Below are positions 8,491-17,500 of a stretch of 31,836 nt of DNA, piece by piece. The stretch lies in contig JBAUID010000066.1 in NCBI GenBank assembly GCA_049680625.1, forward strand, positions 1-31,836. Reading direction: 5' to 3'. Below the pieces are notes generated by a model, which was given only the letters and a program-made list of their open reading frames with translations, was not told where the DNA came from and made no database searches. The first letter of the stretch is position 1. Every line of letters starts with the position of its first letter. The position numbers and the translations under genes are program-made. The stretch is from JAUIAI01 sp049680625. GTDB taxonomy: Bacteria > Pseudomonadota > Gammaproteobacteria > Burkholderiales > Burkholderiaceae_E.

Positions 8491-8904
8491 TCAGGAAAGC
8501 TCAGGGAAAAAGAATTTAATTTCTTCAGCCGCCGTTTCGGGGGCGTCGGATCCGTGAGCAGCGTTAGCCTCAAGACTGTCAGCGAAATCAGCGCGAATAG
8601 TGCCCGGCGCCGCTTTCTCGGGATTGGTGTCACCCATGAGATCGCGATTTTTCTGAACCGCATTTGAGCCTTCCAGTACTTGCACCATAACCGGGCCCGA
8701 AACCATGAATTCAACGAGGTCGTTGTAGAACGGGCGTTCCTTGTGCACGGCGTAAAAATCCTGAGCTTGCTTCTTGCTGAGCTGCATATAGCGAGCCGCA
8801 ACAATTTTCAGACCGGCGTCTTCAAACCGGGTATAAATTTTGCCAATCACATTTTTGGCAACTGCGTTCGGTTTGATGATCGAGAGCGTTCTTTCCGCTG
8901 ACAT
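8491..8904 (-). CDS. ndk: Nucleoside diphosphate kinase
   Basis: Transfers the gamma-phosphate between nucleoside triphosphates and diphosphates and keeps NTP/dNTP pools balanced. The protein is 137 aa, close to the 143 aa E. coli enzyme and alignable along its length: TLSIIKPNAVAKNVIGKIYTRFE, RPFYNDLVEFMVSGP, NPEKAAPGTIRADFA and the active-site NAAHGSD with phospho-acceptor His117. The ATG at 8904 has a modest AAGG eight bases upstream. The 114 bases between rlmD and this gene are AT-richer than the coding DNA and include a GTTAAC palindrome. They are a plausible promoter site, but I could not define clear -35 and -10 boxes. Confidence 0.98.
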   Translation of the reverse strand: MSAERTLSIIKPNAVAKNVIGKIYTRFEDAGLKIVAARYMQLSKKQAQDFYAVHKERPFYNDLVEFMVSGPVMVQVLEGSNAVQKNRDLMGDTNPEKAAPGTIRADFADSLEANAAHGSDAPETAAEEIKFFFPELS

Positions 8905-9018
8905 GGAATACCTTTTAAATTAAGCGATTAGGAGAGGTTTGTTAACGTGTTAGTTTAACATAACGAGGCACCCGCCAACGGTCAGCAGACGATACTCTGC
9001 CCGGACGGGTCAGCGCGA

Positions 9019-10464
9019 TTATGCCGCTGTTCGATGGACAAAGTGCGCTATCGACTCAACATGTGAGGTATGCGGGAACATGTTCACCACCCCGGCAGCC
9101 CGCAGGCGGTAATCTGCCTGAACCAGAGTAGCGGTATCGCGGGCCAGGGTTGCCGGGTTACACGACACATAGACGATCCGTGCAGGCGCCTGGCCGGTAT
9201 CCCGAATAGACTCAACAACAGCGGCCGCCCCCTCGCGTGGCGGATCAATCAGCAGGCCGTCAAATTTCTCCAGCGCTGTCCACCCTGCCGGGGTCATGTC
9301 AAATAAGTTCCGGGTGGCAAACGCGATATTTTCAGTCAGACCGTTAACACGGGCCGCCTGAGTAGCCCGCTCACAAAGACTCTTGCTGCCTTCCAGGCCA
9401 AGCACCCGGGCGCCAGAACGGGCAATAGGCAGCGAAAAATTGCCCAGACCGCAAAACAAATCGCCAATGCGCTCGCCCGCCCCAGGCTGTAACAAACCCA
9501 GGGCCTGGCTGATCAGAGAAGCGTTAATATGGTGATTGACCTGGGTAAAGTCGGTTGGCCGAAATGGCATCTGTAACCCGTACTCAGGCAGGGGGTAAAA
9601 AAGCTCAGAATCTTCCGGATCCAGCGGTTCTATGGTTTCCGGCCCTTTAGACTGAAACCAGATCTGCACTCTGTGCTGCTTGCCAAAGGCCTCGAAACAC
9701 TGTCGGTCGGCTGCGCACGGGGTATCGAGAACCCGGAATACCAGCGCAATGTGTAAAGCTTTTGCGTCATCGTGGTTGCGGGCAGTGGCTGAATTGTTTG
9801 TCGCGGTGCCCGGTGCCCCACCCAGAGGGCTTTCGGGTGCCCGCGTTCCGGCCCGCGTTCCGGCCCGTGTACCCGCCCTTATTCCGATCGCCATTTCAAT
9901 TTGCGGCACCCGGCGACGCATCGCCAGCGAGCCGATCAACTCGCGCAAGGGCACCAGCAAGGCCGACATTTGCGGCGGCAACACGTGGCATTCGGTCATG
10001 TCGGCAACATATCCCGAACCTTTCTCATGAAAGCCAACCAGCACAGTACCCTTTTTGAATACGTCGCGCACCGCAAGCCGGGCCCGGTATCGGTAATGCC
10101 AGTCCGGCCCCGCAATCGGACGCAATATATGTTCGGGGCGCATGCCGGCAATATGCTGAAACTGATCTTCGAGAACCCGCTGCTTAATGGCCAGCTGAGC
10201 GCTTGACGACAGATGCTGCATCGAGCATCCGCCGCAGATGCCAAAGTGTGGGCATCGTGGGCGAACCCTGAGGCTGGACTCGCGCGCAATTGCCACGGTT
10301 TGAGCCACATTGAACTTGGGCTTGATCCGAACAATCTCGCCCAGCACTCGCTCACCGGGTAACGCGCCCCGCACAAAGACCACCTTGCCGTCATGGCGCG
10401 CCACACCATTTGCCTGCAAGTCGATCGAATCGACTTCAAGCCAGATTTCATCACCTTTTTTCAC
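9019..10464 (-). CDS. rlmD: 23S rRNA (uracil1939-C5)-methyltransferase RlmD (RumA)
   Basis: SAM-dependent m5U methyltransferase with an iron-sulfur cluster. An N-terminal TRAM-like domain (residues 3-60, with VFVRGALPGERV) precedes cluster cysteines Cys71, Cys77, Cys80 (CPHFGICGGC) and Cys159 (MTECHVLP). The SAM site is LFCGLGNFSLP (337-346). The catalytic Cys435 is in YVSCNPATLARD, and the general base is probably Glu470 (FPHTSHVE). The protein is 481 aa, slightly long because of an Arg/Gly/Thr repeat and Ala/Asn-rich insertion at about 196-233. The start is a GTG (10464), giving MKKGDEIWLEV. It lies 18 bases after the PolB-like exonuclease gene. Confidence 0.95.
   Translation of the reverse strand: MKKGDEIWLEVDSIDLQANGVARHDGKVVFVRGALPGERVLGEIVRIKPKFNVAQTVAIARESSLRVRPRCPHFGICGGCSMQHLSSSAQLAIKQRVLEDQFQHIAGMRPEHILRPIAGPDWHYRYRARLAVRDVFKKGTVLVGFHEKGSGYVADMTECHVLPPQMSALLVPLRELIGSLAMRRRVPQIEMAIGIRAGTRAGTRAGTRAPESPLGGAPGTATNNSATARNHDDAKALHIALVFRVLDTPCAADRQCFEAFGKQHRVQIWFQSKGPETIEPLDPEDSELFYPLPEYGLQMPFRPTDFTQVNHHINASLISQALGLLQPGAGERIGDLFCGLGNFSLPIARSGARVLGLEGSKSLCERATQAARVNGLTENIAFATRNLFDMTPAGWTALEKFDGLLIDPPREGAAAVVESIRDTGQAPARIVYVSCNPATLARDTATLVQADYRLRAAGVVNMFPHTSHVESIAHFVHRTAA
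9843..9878. repeat. 12-bp in-frame tandem repeat inside rlmD
   Basis: Two identical 12-bp units (GCGTTCCGGCCC) at 9843-9854 and 9855-9866 are followed by a degenerate third unit to 9878. On the coding strand they encode AGTR repeated three times (residues 197-208). Being a multiple of three, copy-number change would keep the frame. The repeat sits in a surface-insert-like region with no family motif. Confidence 0.8.
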
Positions 10465-10482
10465 CGCGCTATTGTGCGCGAT

Positions 10483-11262
10483 TTAAGGCCAGTTCTGTAC
10501 AAACTCCTGCCAATGCGATTCGCCGCTATCCGTCAGCAGCTCACGAAGCCGGCCAACCTCTTGTTCGTAGCGTTCGGCAATCCAGTGCCCACGGGTGAGC
10601 TGGAAGCGGCAATACATCAGGTAGGTATTGGCAACATCGGTTTCACAATAAGCCCGGATCTGCGGCAAACCACCCGCCTGGAATGACTCCCAGACCTGCG
10701 AGCCATCCATTCCCATTTTGCCGGGGAAGCCACAAATACGCGCCAACTCGTCCAGCGGTGCGCTGGCGCGGGGTGAATACATGGCCAGTAAATCCATTAA
10801 GTCCAGGTGGCGCGAATGATAGCGACTGATGTAGTTGTTCCACTTGAAGTCTCGATCTTCTTCGCCCATATCCCAGAAGCGCGGGGCCATAATGCCTTTG
10901 GCCAGGCAGCGATAGTTCATTACCGGCAGATCGAAACCACTGCCATTCCAGGAAACCAGTTGTGGCGTATAGCGCTCAATCTGCCGAAAAAACAAGGCGA
11001 GGAGTTTCTCTTCGGGGTCTTCGGGCTGACCGAGGCAACGAATTGTGAGTACGTCATCGGTTCTCAGCAGACAGCCAATCGCGACAATGCGGTGCTGATG
11101 CAATGGCAGGAAGTCGGAACCCGTTTTTTCCTGCCGACGGGCAATAGCCTGGGCAACGACTGCGTTGTCGTCAGCAGGCCCGGCGTACTCCGGGTTTAAT
11201 GCGCGCAGACCGGTGACATCGGGAACGGTCTCGATATCAAAACACAGGACCGGAGATGACAC
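10483..11262 (-). CDS. Predicted 3'-5' exonuclease, PolB-like (DnaQ fold)
   Basis: A 259 aa DEDD-type nuclease of the stand-alone family that resembles the proofreading domain of family-B DNA polymerases. Visible motifs are Exo I (CFDIETVPDV, Asp9 and Glu11), the region RIVAIGCLL, Exo II-like SWNGSGFDLPVMNYRC and Exo III YCETDVANTYLMY. No polymerase domain is present. Family members are commonly found near rlmD or rpoS in beta- and some gamma-proteobacteria; their biological role is largely unknown. The start is a GTG at 11262 with GAGG just upstream. It begins 16 bases after the nlpD stop. The nuclease call is firm; the substrate (DNA or RNA) is not predictable. Confidence 0.88.
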   Translation of the reverse strand: MSSPVLCFDIETVPDVTGLRALNPEYAGPADDNAVVAQAIARRQEKTGSDFLPLHQHRIVAIGCLLRTDDVLTIRCLGQPEDPEEKLLALFFRQIERYTPQLVSWNGSGFDLPVMNYRCLAKGIMAPRFWDMGEEDRDFKWNNYISRYHSRHLDLMDLLAMYSPRASAPLDELARICGFPGKMGMDGSQVWESFQAGGLPQIRAYCETDVANTYLMYCRFQLTRGHWIAERYEQEVGRLRELLTDSGESHWQEFVQNWP

Positions 11263-11278
11263 GACCTCAGCTCAGTCG

Positions 11279-12370
11279 CTACTGGCGAATGGGCAGTAAT
11301 GCAACCGGATCAACCGGTTTACCCTGGCGACGAATTTCGAAATGCAGCTTGGGGCGATCCGTGCCGGTGCTGCCAAGCTCGGCAATTGTCTGGCCCTGTC
11401 GCACTGCCTGCCCTTCTTTTACCAGCAGGCTCTTGTTGTGGGCATAGACGGAGAGCCAGTCGCTCTTGTGCTTAACAATCAGCAATTTGCCGTAACCCCG
11501 CGGGCCGAGCCCACTGAAAATCACCTCACCATCAGCGGCCGCAGCGATCGGGTCGCCGGCACGTCCGGCAATTCCGATACCCTTGCTTTTCTTGTTTTTA
11601 AAACTCTCAACAACATCACCGTTTACCGGCCAGATAAAAGACGATTTCTTGTCGCCCGCAACAGGCCGGGGTGCTGCATCGGGTTTGGCCAAAGCCACCG
11701 TGCCGGCCTGCTGCCCGCCATCTTTGGAAGTCACCGGTGCTGACGGCACCTTTGGTGCTGCCGGTGCTGCCGGTGGGGCCGCCTGGGCCGCGGGAGCCAT
11801 GGCTAACTTGGCGGGAGCAGCTGGTCGGGCAATCTGGGTTGCTGGCGCAATGGGGCGTGGCGCAGCCGCAGCCGCAGCCGCTTGATCAGCCGGGGCATTC
11901 ACCTGAGCCTGAGGCTGCGCCTGGCCGGTAGCCGGGGCGACAACTGCGTTCGGCACACCGGCGGTTGCCCCTGAGACCGCGCCGATCTGGGTGGCCGGCA
12001 CCAGTGGCCGGGCCTCGATACGCGCAGTTTGCGGCACCGGCTCAGTCATCACTTGTGGCGGTGGCGAGAATGTCGGCTGTGTCGGCGGCTGAACCGCTAC
12101 CGAGGCAGCCGGTGGCGCCATCATGACTTGTTGCTGCGCCGGCGAATAAACGGCCTGGCCGGACATTGCCGTCGGGTTCGGTGTCATTCCGGGACGAGTT
12201 TCATCAATCCGCATCTGGCTGCTAATCGCAGAGGGGGTCATTGCCGGGGTCAGGTCACGATGCTCAACCGGGGCAGGCACACCAGTGGTGCTGGCACAGC
12301 CAGCCACCGCCAGTAAGGCAGCAGCAGCGGGCAGCAGTCGGACGATCGAAAATTGGCGCAAAACAAGCAT
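11279..12370 (-). CDS. nlpD: NlpD-like lipoprotein with degenerate M23 (LytM) domain, amidase activator
   Basis: Outer-membrane lipoprotein whose LytM domain activates septal murein amidases such as AmiC. The signal peptide (MLVLRQFSIVRLLPAAAALLAVAGC) places the lipid-acceptor Cys at 25. A long Pro/Ala/Gln-rich region (about 26-235) follows, then a C-terminal LytM domain with IWPVNGDVVESF, KGIGIAGRAGDPI, RGYGKLLIVKH and LHFEIRRQGKPVDPVALLP. The HxxxD zinc ligands of active M23 peptidases are absent, as in E. coli NlpD and EnvC, so it should be a regulator rather than a hydrolase. I see no LysM repeat between lipobox and LytM, unlike E. coli NlpD. The position next to pcm and surE supports the name. 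Confidence 0.88.
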   Translation of the reverse strand: MLVLRQFSIVRLLPAAAALLAVAGCASTTGVPAPVEHRDLTPAMTPSAISSQMRIDETRPGMTPNPTAMSGQAVYSPAQQQVMMAPPAASVAVQPPTQPTFSPPPQVMTEPVPQTARIEARPLVPATQIGAVSGATAGVPNAVVAPATGQAQPQAQVNAPADQAAAAAAAPRPIAPATQIARPAAPAKLAMAPAAQAAPPAAPAAPKVPSAPVTSKDGGQQAGTVALAKPDAAPRPVAGDKKSSFIWPVNGDVVESFKNKKSKGIGIAGRAGDPIAAAADGEVIFSGLGPRGYGKLLIVKHKSDWLSVYAHNKSLLVKEGQAVRQGQTIAELGSTGTDRPKLHFEIRRQGKPVDPVALLPIRQ

Positions 12371-12420
12371 CAGTATTAGCCGGAGTAAGGAGTTATGTTT
12401 GCAGGCGGTTCATTCCAGCC

Positions 12421-13134
12421 TCAGCTGGTGCCACCCATCATAGGAACGAATCGTACCGCATCGAGTTCAGACAAATGCCATTCAGACTGTGAAGAACGGT
12501 CGACGACGTGAAGTCGCTGACCGCCTTCGACGCTGACTGGCGCAACCAAACGCCCGCCAATGCGAATATGGTGTAACAAAACTTCGGGAATTTCCCGATC
12601 CAGGGCGGCCGCAAGGACAATCGCGTGGAACGGTGCCGAATTGATTAACCCGAGGTGGCCGTCGCCAAACACCAGGCGCATCCGGGCCGGTACCTCAACC
12701 TGATCAAGGTTGGTGCGCGCCAACTGATGCAAGGCGGCAATGCGCTCAACACTGACCACATCACCAAAAACCTGCCCCAGAACAGCAGCCTGATAGCCAC
12801 AACCCGTTCCTATCTCAAGAACCCTGGCGCTGGCGCGGTCAGCAATTTCCAGCGGCATCAACGCCAGCTCAATCATGCGGGCCACGATGCTGGGTTTTGA
12901 AATAGTCTGAGCCTGCCCAATAGGTAAAGCCACATCTTCATAGGCACGGCTGGCCAATCCTTGCTCGATAAACAAGTGTCTTGGCACGACAGCCATCGCA
13001 TCGAGCACCTGATGGTCCGTAATCAAGCCGTTGGCCAGACACTCCACCATACGGTAACGGGCGCGTTCGGAATCCAGACCCAGTCCAACCGGATGCGGAC
13101 TGGGCGTCGTGCGCACTGTGCTCATCGACGTCAT
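12421..13134 (-). CDS. pcm: Protein-L-isoaspartate O-methyltransferase
   Basis: Repairs isoaspartyl residues in aged proteins by SAM-dependent methylation. Motifs are LPIGQAQTISKPSIVA (residues 70-85), the SAM-binding loop VLEIGTGCGYQAAVL (105-119) and the ending GGRLVAPV. It has 237 aa, slightly longer than E. coli Pcm because of an N-terminal extension of about 20 residues. The first ATG (13134) overlaps the surE stop by four bases (ATGA); an internal ATG three codons later (13125) is an alternative start. The surE-pcm-nlpD order is the standard proteobacterial stationary-phase survival cluster. Confidence 0.96.
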   Translation of the reverse strand: MTSMSTVRTTPSPHPVGLGLDSERARYRMVECLANGLITDHQVLDAMAVVPRHLFIEQGLASRAYEDVALPIGQAQTISKPSIVARMIELALMPLEIADRASARVLEIGTGCGYQAAVLGQVFGDVVSVERIAALHQLARTNLDQVEVPARMRLVFGDGHLGLINSAPFHAIVLAAALDREIPEVLLHHIRIGGRLVAPVSVEGGQRLHVVDRSSQSEWHLSELDAVRFVPMMGGTS

Positions 13135-13883
13135 GCGGACAGCGCCGGTATCCAGCGGGCGGTGGCCTCGAGCTGGTCGGTAGCAGTTAAATCGATCCGT
13201 AGCGGGGTTACCGAAACAAAACCCGATTCGGTAGCATGAAAATCAGTGCCCGGGCCGGCATCGCGCGCCCCGCCGGCCGGGCCGATCCAGTAGATCGGCT
13301 TGCCTCGCGGATTGGTATCACGCACGACTGGTTCTGCCGCATGGCGCTTGCCCAGCCGGGTTACCTGGATCCCGTTGAGTTCACTGTAAGCAACCGACGG
13401 AACATTGACATTGAGTAACATTACTTCTTCACCGCGATGGGCAATACAGTGGGCAACCAGGGTCTGCGCGACCCTGCCAGCGGTTTCAAGATGCTGAAAT
13501 CCACTGCTGACGAGCGACATGGCGATAGCCGGAATACCCATTAAGTGCCCTTCTGTTGCCGCAGCAACGGTTCCGGAATACAAGGTGTCATCACCCATAT
13601 TCGCCCCGTCATTGATGCCAGAAACGACCAGGTCTGGTTTGTTCGGCAACAATCCGGTTAACGCAATATGAACACAATCGGTTGGCGTTCCATTCACATA
13701 GTAATAACCAGAGTCCGCCTGGCGCACTGTTAGCGGCCGGTCCAGGGTGAGCGAATTGGACGCACCGCTGCGGTCGCGCTCAGGGGCAACCACAGTCACT
13801 TTGCCCAGACTGGACAACGCTTTTTCCAGGGCCACCAGGCCCGGCGAAAAATAGCCGTCGTCATTACTCAGAAGAATGTGCAT
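13131..13883 (-). CDS. surE: 5'/3'-nucleotidase SurE
   Basis: Metal-dependent nucleoside monophosphate phosphatase linked to stationary-phase survival. The canonical start MHILLSNDDG is at the ATG 13883, giving 250 aa against 253 in E. coli. Metal ligands are visible at the usual positions: Asp8, Asp9, Ser39 (PERDRSGAS) and Asn91 (SGINDGANMGDDTLYSGTVAAA). An upstream in-frame GTG at 13910 would add nine residues and is less likely. No Shine-Dalgarno is obvious, and two small inverted repeats lie directly upstream. It is the first gene of the minus-strand run surE-pcm-nlpD and probably carries the run's promoter in the 112-base gap behind the CBS gene. Confidence 0.97.
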   Translation of the reverse strand: MHILLSNDDGYFSPGLVALEKALSSLGKVTVVAPERDRSGASNSLTLDRPLTVRQADSGYYYVNGTPTDCVHIALTGLLPNKPDLVVSGINDGANMGDDTLYSGTVAAATEGHLMGIPAIAMSLVSSGFQHLETAGRVAQTLVAHCIAHRGEEVMLLNVNVPSVAYSELNGIQVTRLGKRHAAEPVVRDTNPRGKPIYWIGPAGGARDAGPGTDFHATESGFVSVTPLRIDLTATDQLEATARWIPALSA

Positions 13884-13923
13884 CCGATCAATTTTATCGG
13901 AGCAGCCCACCCTGCCGGGGTGG
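13884..13923 (-). promoter_or_regulatory. Two inverted repeats in the surE leader
   Basis: Adjacent to the surE ATG, positions 13884-13888 and 13896-13900 form a CCGAT/ATCGG stem around a 7-base AT-rich loop. Just upstream, 13907-13912 and 13918-13923 form a CCACCC/GGGTGG stem with a 5-base loop. The first stem occupies the place where a ribosome binding site would be, and no purine-rich site is seen elsewhere. These could be an operator or a translation-control hairpin. Function is inferred. Confidence 0.35.
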
Positions 13924-13995
13924 TTTGTCGGCTCAAACGGACAGTCCGCGGCTACGGGGCCGTGTATTTTTTGGATTCAGCCCCCGCCCGTCCTG

Positions 13996-14460
13996 TCAGC
14001 CCTCGCCGGGCCAGTCGCGGATATACGCTTTGAGCATTTTATTTTCGAAGCCCTGCTCATCAAGGACGGCCTTGGCAACATCGTGAAACGAAATCACACC
14101 CAGCAATGTGCCCTCTTCCATTACCGGCAGATACCGCTGTCGGCTTTCGAGCATGACTGAGCGCAAATCGTTGACATCCATTTCCGGGGAAGCAATTTCA
14201 GGATGTGATTCCAGCACTTCATGGACAAAAATTTCGCTGACTGGCGGGGTTGGCCCCGATCGCGCCTCCGACTGGCGTTTAGCCAGGGTTCGAATGACTT
14301 CGCGGAATGTCAACATTCCAACCAGTTTGCCCTTGTCCATGACAACCAACGATCCGATATCCTGCTCAGCCAGTACCAGAACGGCATCAGATAAGCGTGC
14401 ATCAGGCGTCGTCGTGAACAAGGTTGAGCCCTTCACGGAGAGAATTTCCCGAACTTTCAT
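13996..14460 (-). CDS. CBS-domain protein, tandem CBS pair
   Basis: A 154 aa protein made almost entirely of two CBS motifs: about residues 2-60 (KVREILSVKG to LVVMDKGKLVGMLTFREVIR) and 75-133 (VSEIFVHEVLESHPEIASPEMDVNDL to LPVMEEGTLLGVISFHDVAK). Such stand-alone pairs bind adenine nucleotides or related ligands and act as energy or redox sensors. No catalytic domain is attached. The ATG at 14460 has a good Shine-Dalgarno (GGAGG, seven bases upstream), so it is translated independently. It lies 120 bases downstream of the Chp kinase in the same direction and 112 bases upstream of surE. Whether it belongs to the chemosensory operon is unknown. Confidence 0.9.
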   Translation of the reverse strand: MKVREILSVKGSTLFTTTPDARLSDAVLVLAEQDIGSLVVMDKGKLVGMLTFREVIRTLAKRQSEARSGPTPPVSEIFVHEVLESHPEIASPEMDVNDLRSVMLESRQRYLPVMEEGTLLGVISFHDVAKAVLDEQGFENKMLKAYIRDWPGEG

Positions 14461-14482
14461 AGACAGCCTCCAGTCACACGTT

Positions 14483-14494
14483 TTGTCCGGACAA
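14483..14494. promoter_or_regulatory. 12-bp perfect palindrome upstream of the CBS gene
   Basis: TTGTCCGGACAA at 14483-14494 is a perfect palindrome 23 bases before the CBS gene ATG, in the gap behind the Chp kinase gene. The size and symmetry fit a dimeric regulator site or a short hairpin. No matching copy was noticed elsewhere in the window by eye. Confidence 0.3.
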
Positions 14495-14580
14495 CCCCTC
14501 CAGACTCAGCCCATGGTACCCAGTGGCGCAAATACCGACAAGGAATTAACCGGACCGCCCACTGGTTTTGCGACAACCGG

Positions 14581-17500
14581 TCAGGCGAGCAACTGATTGA
14601 CCAGGGCGGCAAACTGATCTTCTGTGAACGGTTTGGTCACAAAATGATCAACCCCGGCCTCAATCGCAATCTGGCGATGGCGCTCGGACTGACGCGAGGT
14701 CACCATGACGACCGGCACCGCACGCAGGCGTTCATCGCCGCGAACGGCCCGAACCAGGTCGATCCCATTCATAACCGGCATTTCGAGATCGGTGATTATC
14801 AGGGCCGGGACCGAGGTTTTCATTACCTCTAGAGCCTCGTGACCATCGGCTACATCGATTACCTGCAAGCCAAGATCAATCAACAGCGATGTGGTTGCCC
14901 TGCGCACGCTGACAGAATCATCAACCACCAGGCATATAGCGTTCGCGTTAACAACAGATGCCGTGCTGACTCGTGGGTCCGGCGCGGACTGCGCACTGAT
15001 GGCAATCAACTCGGGCAAATCATAAACCGGGGCCACGGCCCCATCGCCCAGGATGGCAACCCCATCAACGCCGGGAATATGGGTAAGCGCGGGCGGCAAA
15101 CCCCGAACAACAACCTGACGGGTCTGGCCCGGGTCTGGCATCAGGACAGCCGTCTGCCCACCACCACTGGCGCGCACAATAGCGAGCACCTCAGCAGTTT
15201 CAGTGGCCGCCGAGCCCGCCGGGCTGGCGGCCACCACGTTTAACATGCCGATGGGCAAACCGAGCGCTTCGTCCAGGCGCCGGATCTCGAGCATCCGCTG
15301 GTCAACCATCAGGCGCTCACCGCCCCGCATTGCTGATTGTGCCGCCGCGGCAGACATGATTTTTTCGATACCCCGAATCGAAACAGCCAGGACATGGGTA
15401 TGGGTTCGAACCACAAAAACCGGCACCGAACTGACTTGCATCGGCAGAGAAATTTCAAAGCTTGCCCCAAGCCCAGCTTCAAACGCGATTGATAACTCAC
15501 CGCGCATCGCGCGCAGAGCCTGGGTCACCACGTCCAGACCGATGCCCCGGCCACTCAGTTGGGTAGCTTTGTCGCGGGTGGAGAAACCGGGAGCGAGGAC
15601 CAGCTGAGCAACGGCCGCCGCGTCGAGATCGGTTCCGTTGGGAGCCAGGCCAAGACTGACCGCCCGTTTTCGAATCGACGCGATATCCAGCCCAGCTCCG
15701 TCGTCACGAACCACGACCCGTACATTGGTTGCCTCGCGGGCAAAGCTGACCACGACCGTACCAATTGGATTCTTCCCGGACTCGACCCGTTGCGCCACTG
15801 GTTCAAGACCGTGGTCCACCGCATTGCGAACCAGGTGAGCCAACGGCTCAAGCAGGCGCTGAAGTAAGTCACTGTCAACTGCCGTGTCACCACCGTCCAG
15901 TTGCAGCTTAACCGTCTTACCACTCAATCGCGCAGCCTGACGGGCGACCCGTTGCAGTCGCGGCTCGATGCTCTGGGCTAGCACCAGGCGAATCGCCAGT
16001 GTTCCTTCGCGAATATCACCCTGCAGGCTTTCAAGTTTGCCGGCCAACTCTACCAGGCGGGTCAGGTCGGTCGTCAGTTGCTGGTCAAGTAATTTGCCGT
16101 CGGCCGCCACTTCGGATAATCGGCGCGACACTGTCTGCAAGTCGCCATAACGTTCGATTTCCAACGGATCAAGCATTGACTCTTTACCGGACGCCGCACC
16201 GTCGTCCCAGTCTGTCACTGCCACACCGGGCACGGGTAATGCATCAACCTGGCGATCCAGTTCAACGGTCAACTGACTTAGCCGTTCTGAATCGCGCTTC
16301 CAGCGCACGCGCAGTTCGTTGGTTGAAGCAATCACCGCCTGCAAATGGGACAACATCACTACCGCCTGGTTGGCGGACTCCATTAATCGATCGACAACAT
16401 CAGCCGATACCTGCAGACCGGGACTAAAAACCGGGGTCGGAACAGTGGCCGGGGGGGTGGATACTACGGGTGAGGCCGCGGCCGCTGTTTCGTTAGTCGT
16501 CTCGCTCGTCGTCTGGCTCGTCGTCTGGTGGGTCGGCGCGTTTTGTGGCTCATTTTGCGCGCCACTCTGACGCTTATTCGTTGCCACCCTGTCCGGCGCC
16601 GCCACAACAAGGGTTGCCGCCTTGCCGTTCGCCGGATTATTGAGATCCAGATCCGGCAGTTCAAAATCCGAAATATCGGGCGCCGGCACTCCGGCCACCG
16701 GCTGCGGCGATGCCTCCTCATCGTCAAACGGCATCAGGTCGTGTACCAGTTCGACAACAGAGCGGTATAACGCCGTGACGCGCGCCTGGAACTGTGGAGT
16801 TGGCCCGCCAGCCCCGGTCAGACGATCCACCATATCGGCCAGGCAATCACTGGCGTCGGCCACCACCCCCATCACTTCGCGGTCGGGCGGGTCAGCTGAA
16901 CCGGCACTGCGAGTGCTGTCCAGCAATTGCAGCAAGTCTTCAAGCGCATGAGACAAGCGGGCAATCCCGGCAATTCCTACCGTATTGGCTGCGCCTTTTA
17001 TGGTGTGAACAGTTCTGCGCGCCTGGGCAACGCCTTCCCAGTCACCGTGTTCGATCCGGATAACACATTCAGCTAACTGACCGGTTAGTTGCGGCAGTTC
17101 GCGCACTAACTGGGCCACTACTTCCTGATCGGCGTCAGCCGGTATTTCCACCCGGAGCTCACTTTCGGGATTTGCCACGTCCTGGGTCGTGATACGGCGC
17201 GAACCGACTACTTCCAGCAGATTTGTGTCGCGCCGGACAGCTAACTCAAGCTGCCGTTCAATTTCGCCCGGCGTTGAACTCCCTGGCCTTGAACCAATCA
17301 CCTGGGAGTGACAGTTCAGGGCCTGGCTCAGGGTCAGTTCAGCCGGATGCAAAAACCATTGTGACCAGGCGGCTGGCCAGTCCAGCAGCGCCTGGGTACC
17401 TGCTAAGCCAATTGCCTGTCCGCTGCGAACAGCATCAGCAACACGGGTCGCTACCAACCGAAATAAGTCTGCCAGTGAGCGCAGGCCAATATGTTCCAGC

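Noticed and set aside
13884..13910. GTG start for SurE
   Set aside because: SurE proteins start at M-x-I-L-L-S-N-D-D-G; the ATG at 13883 gives exactly this.
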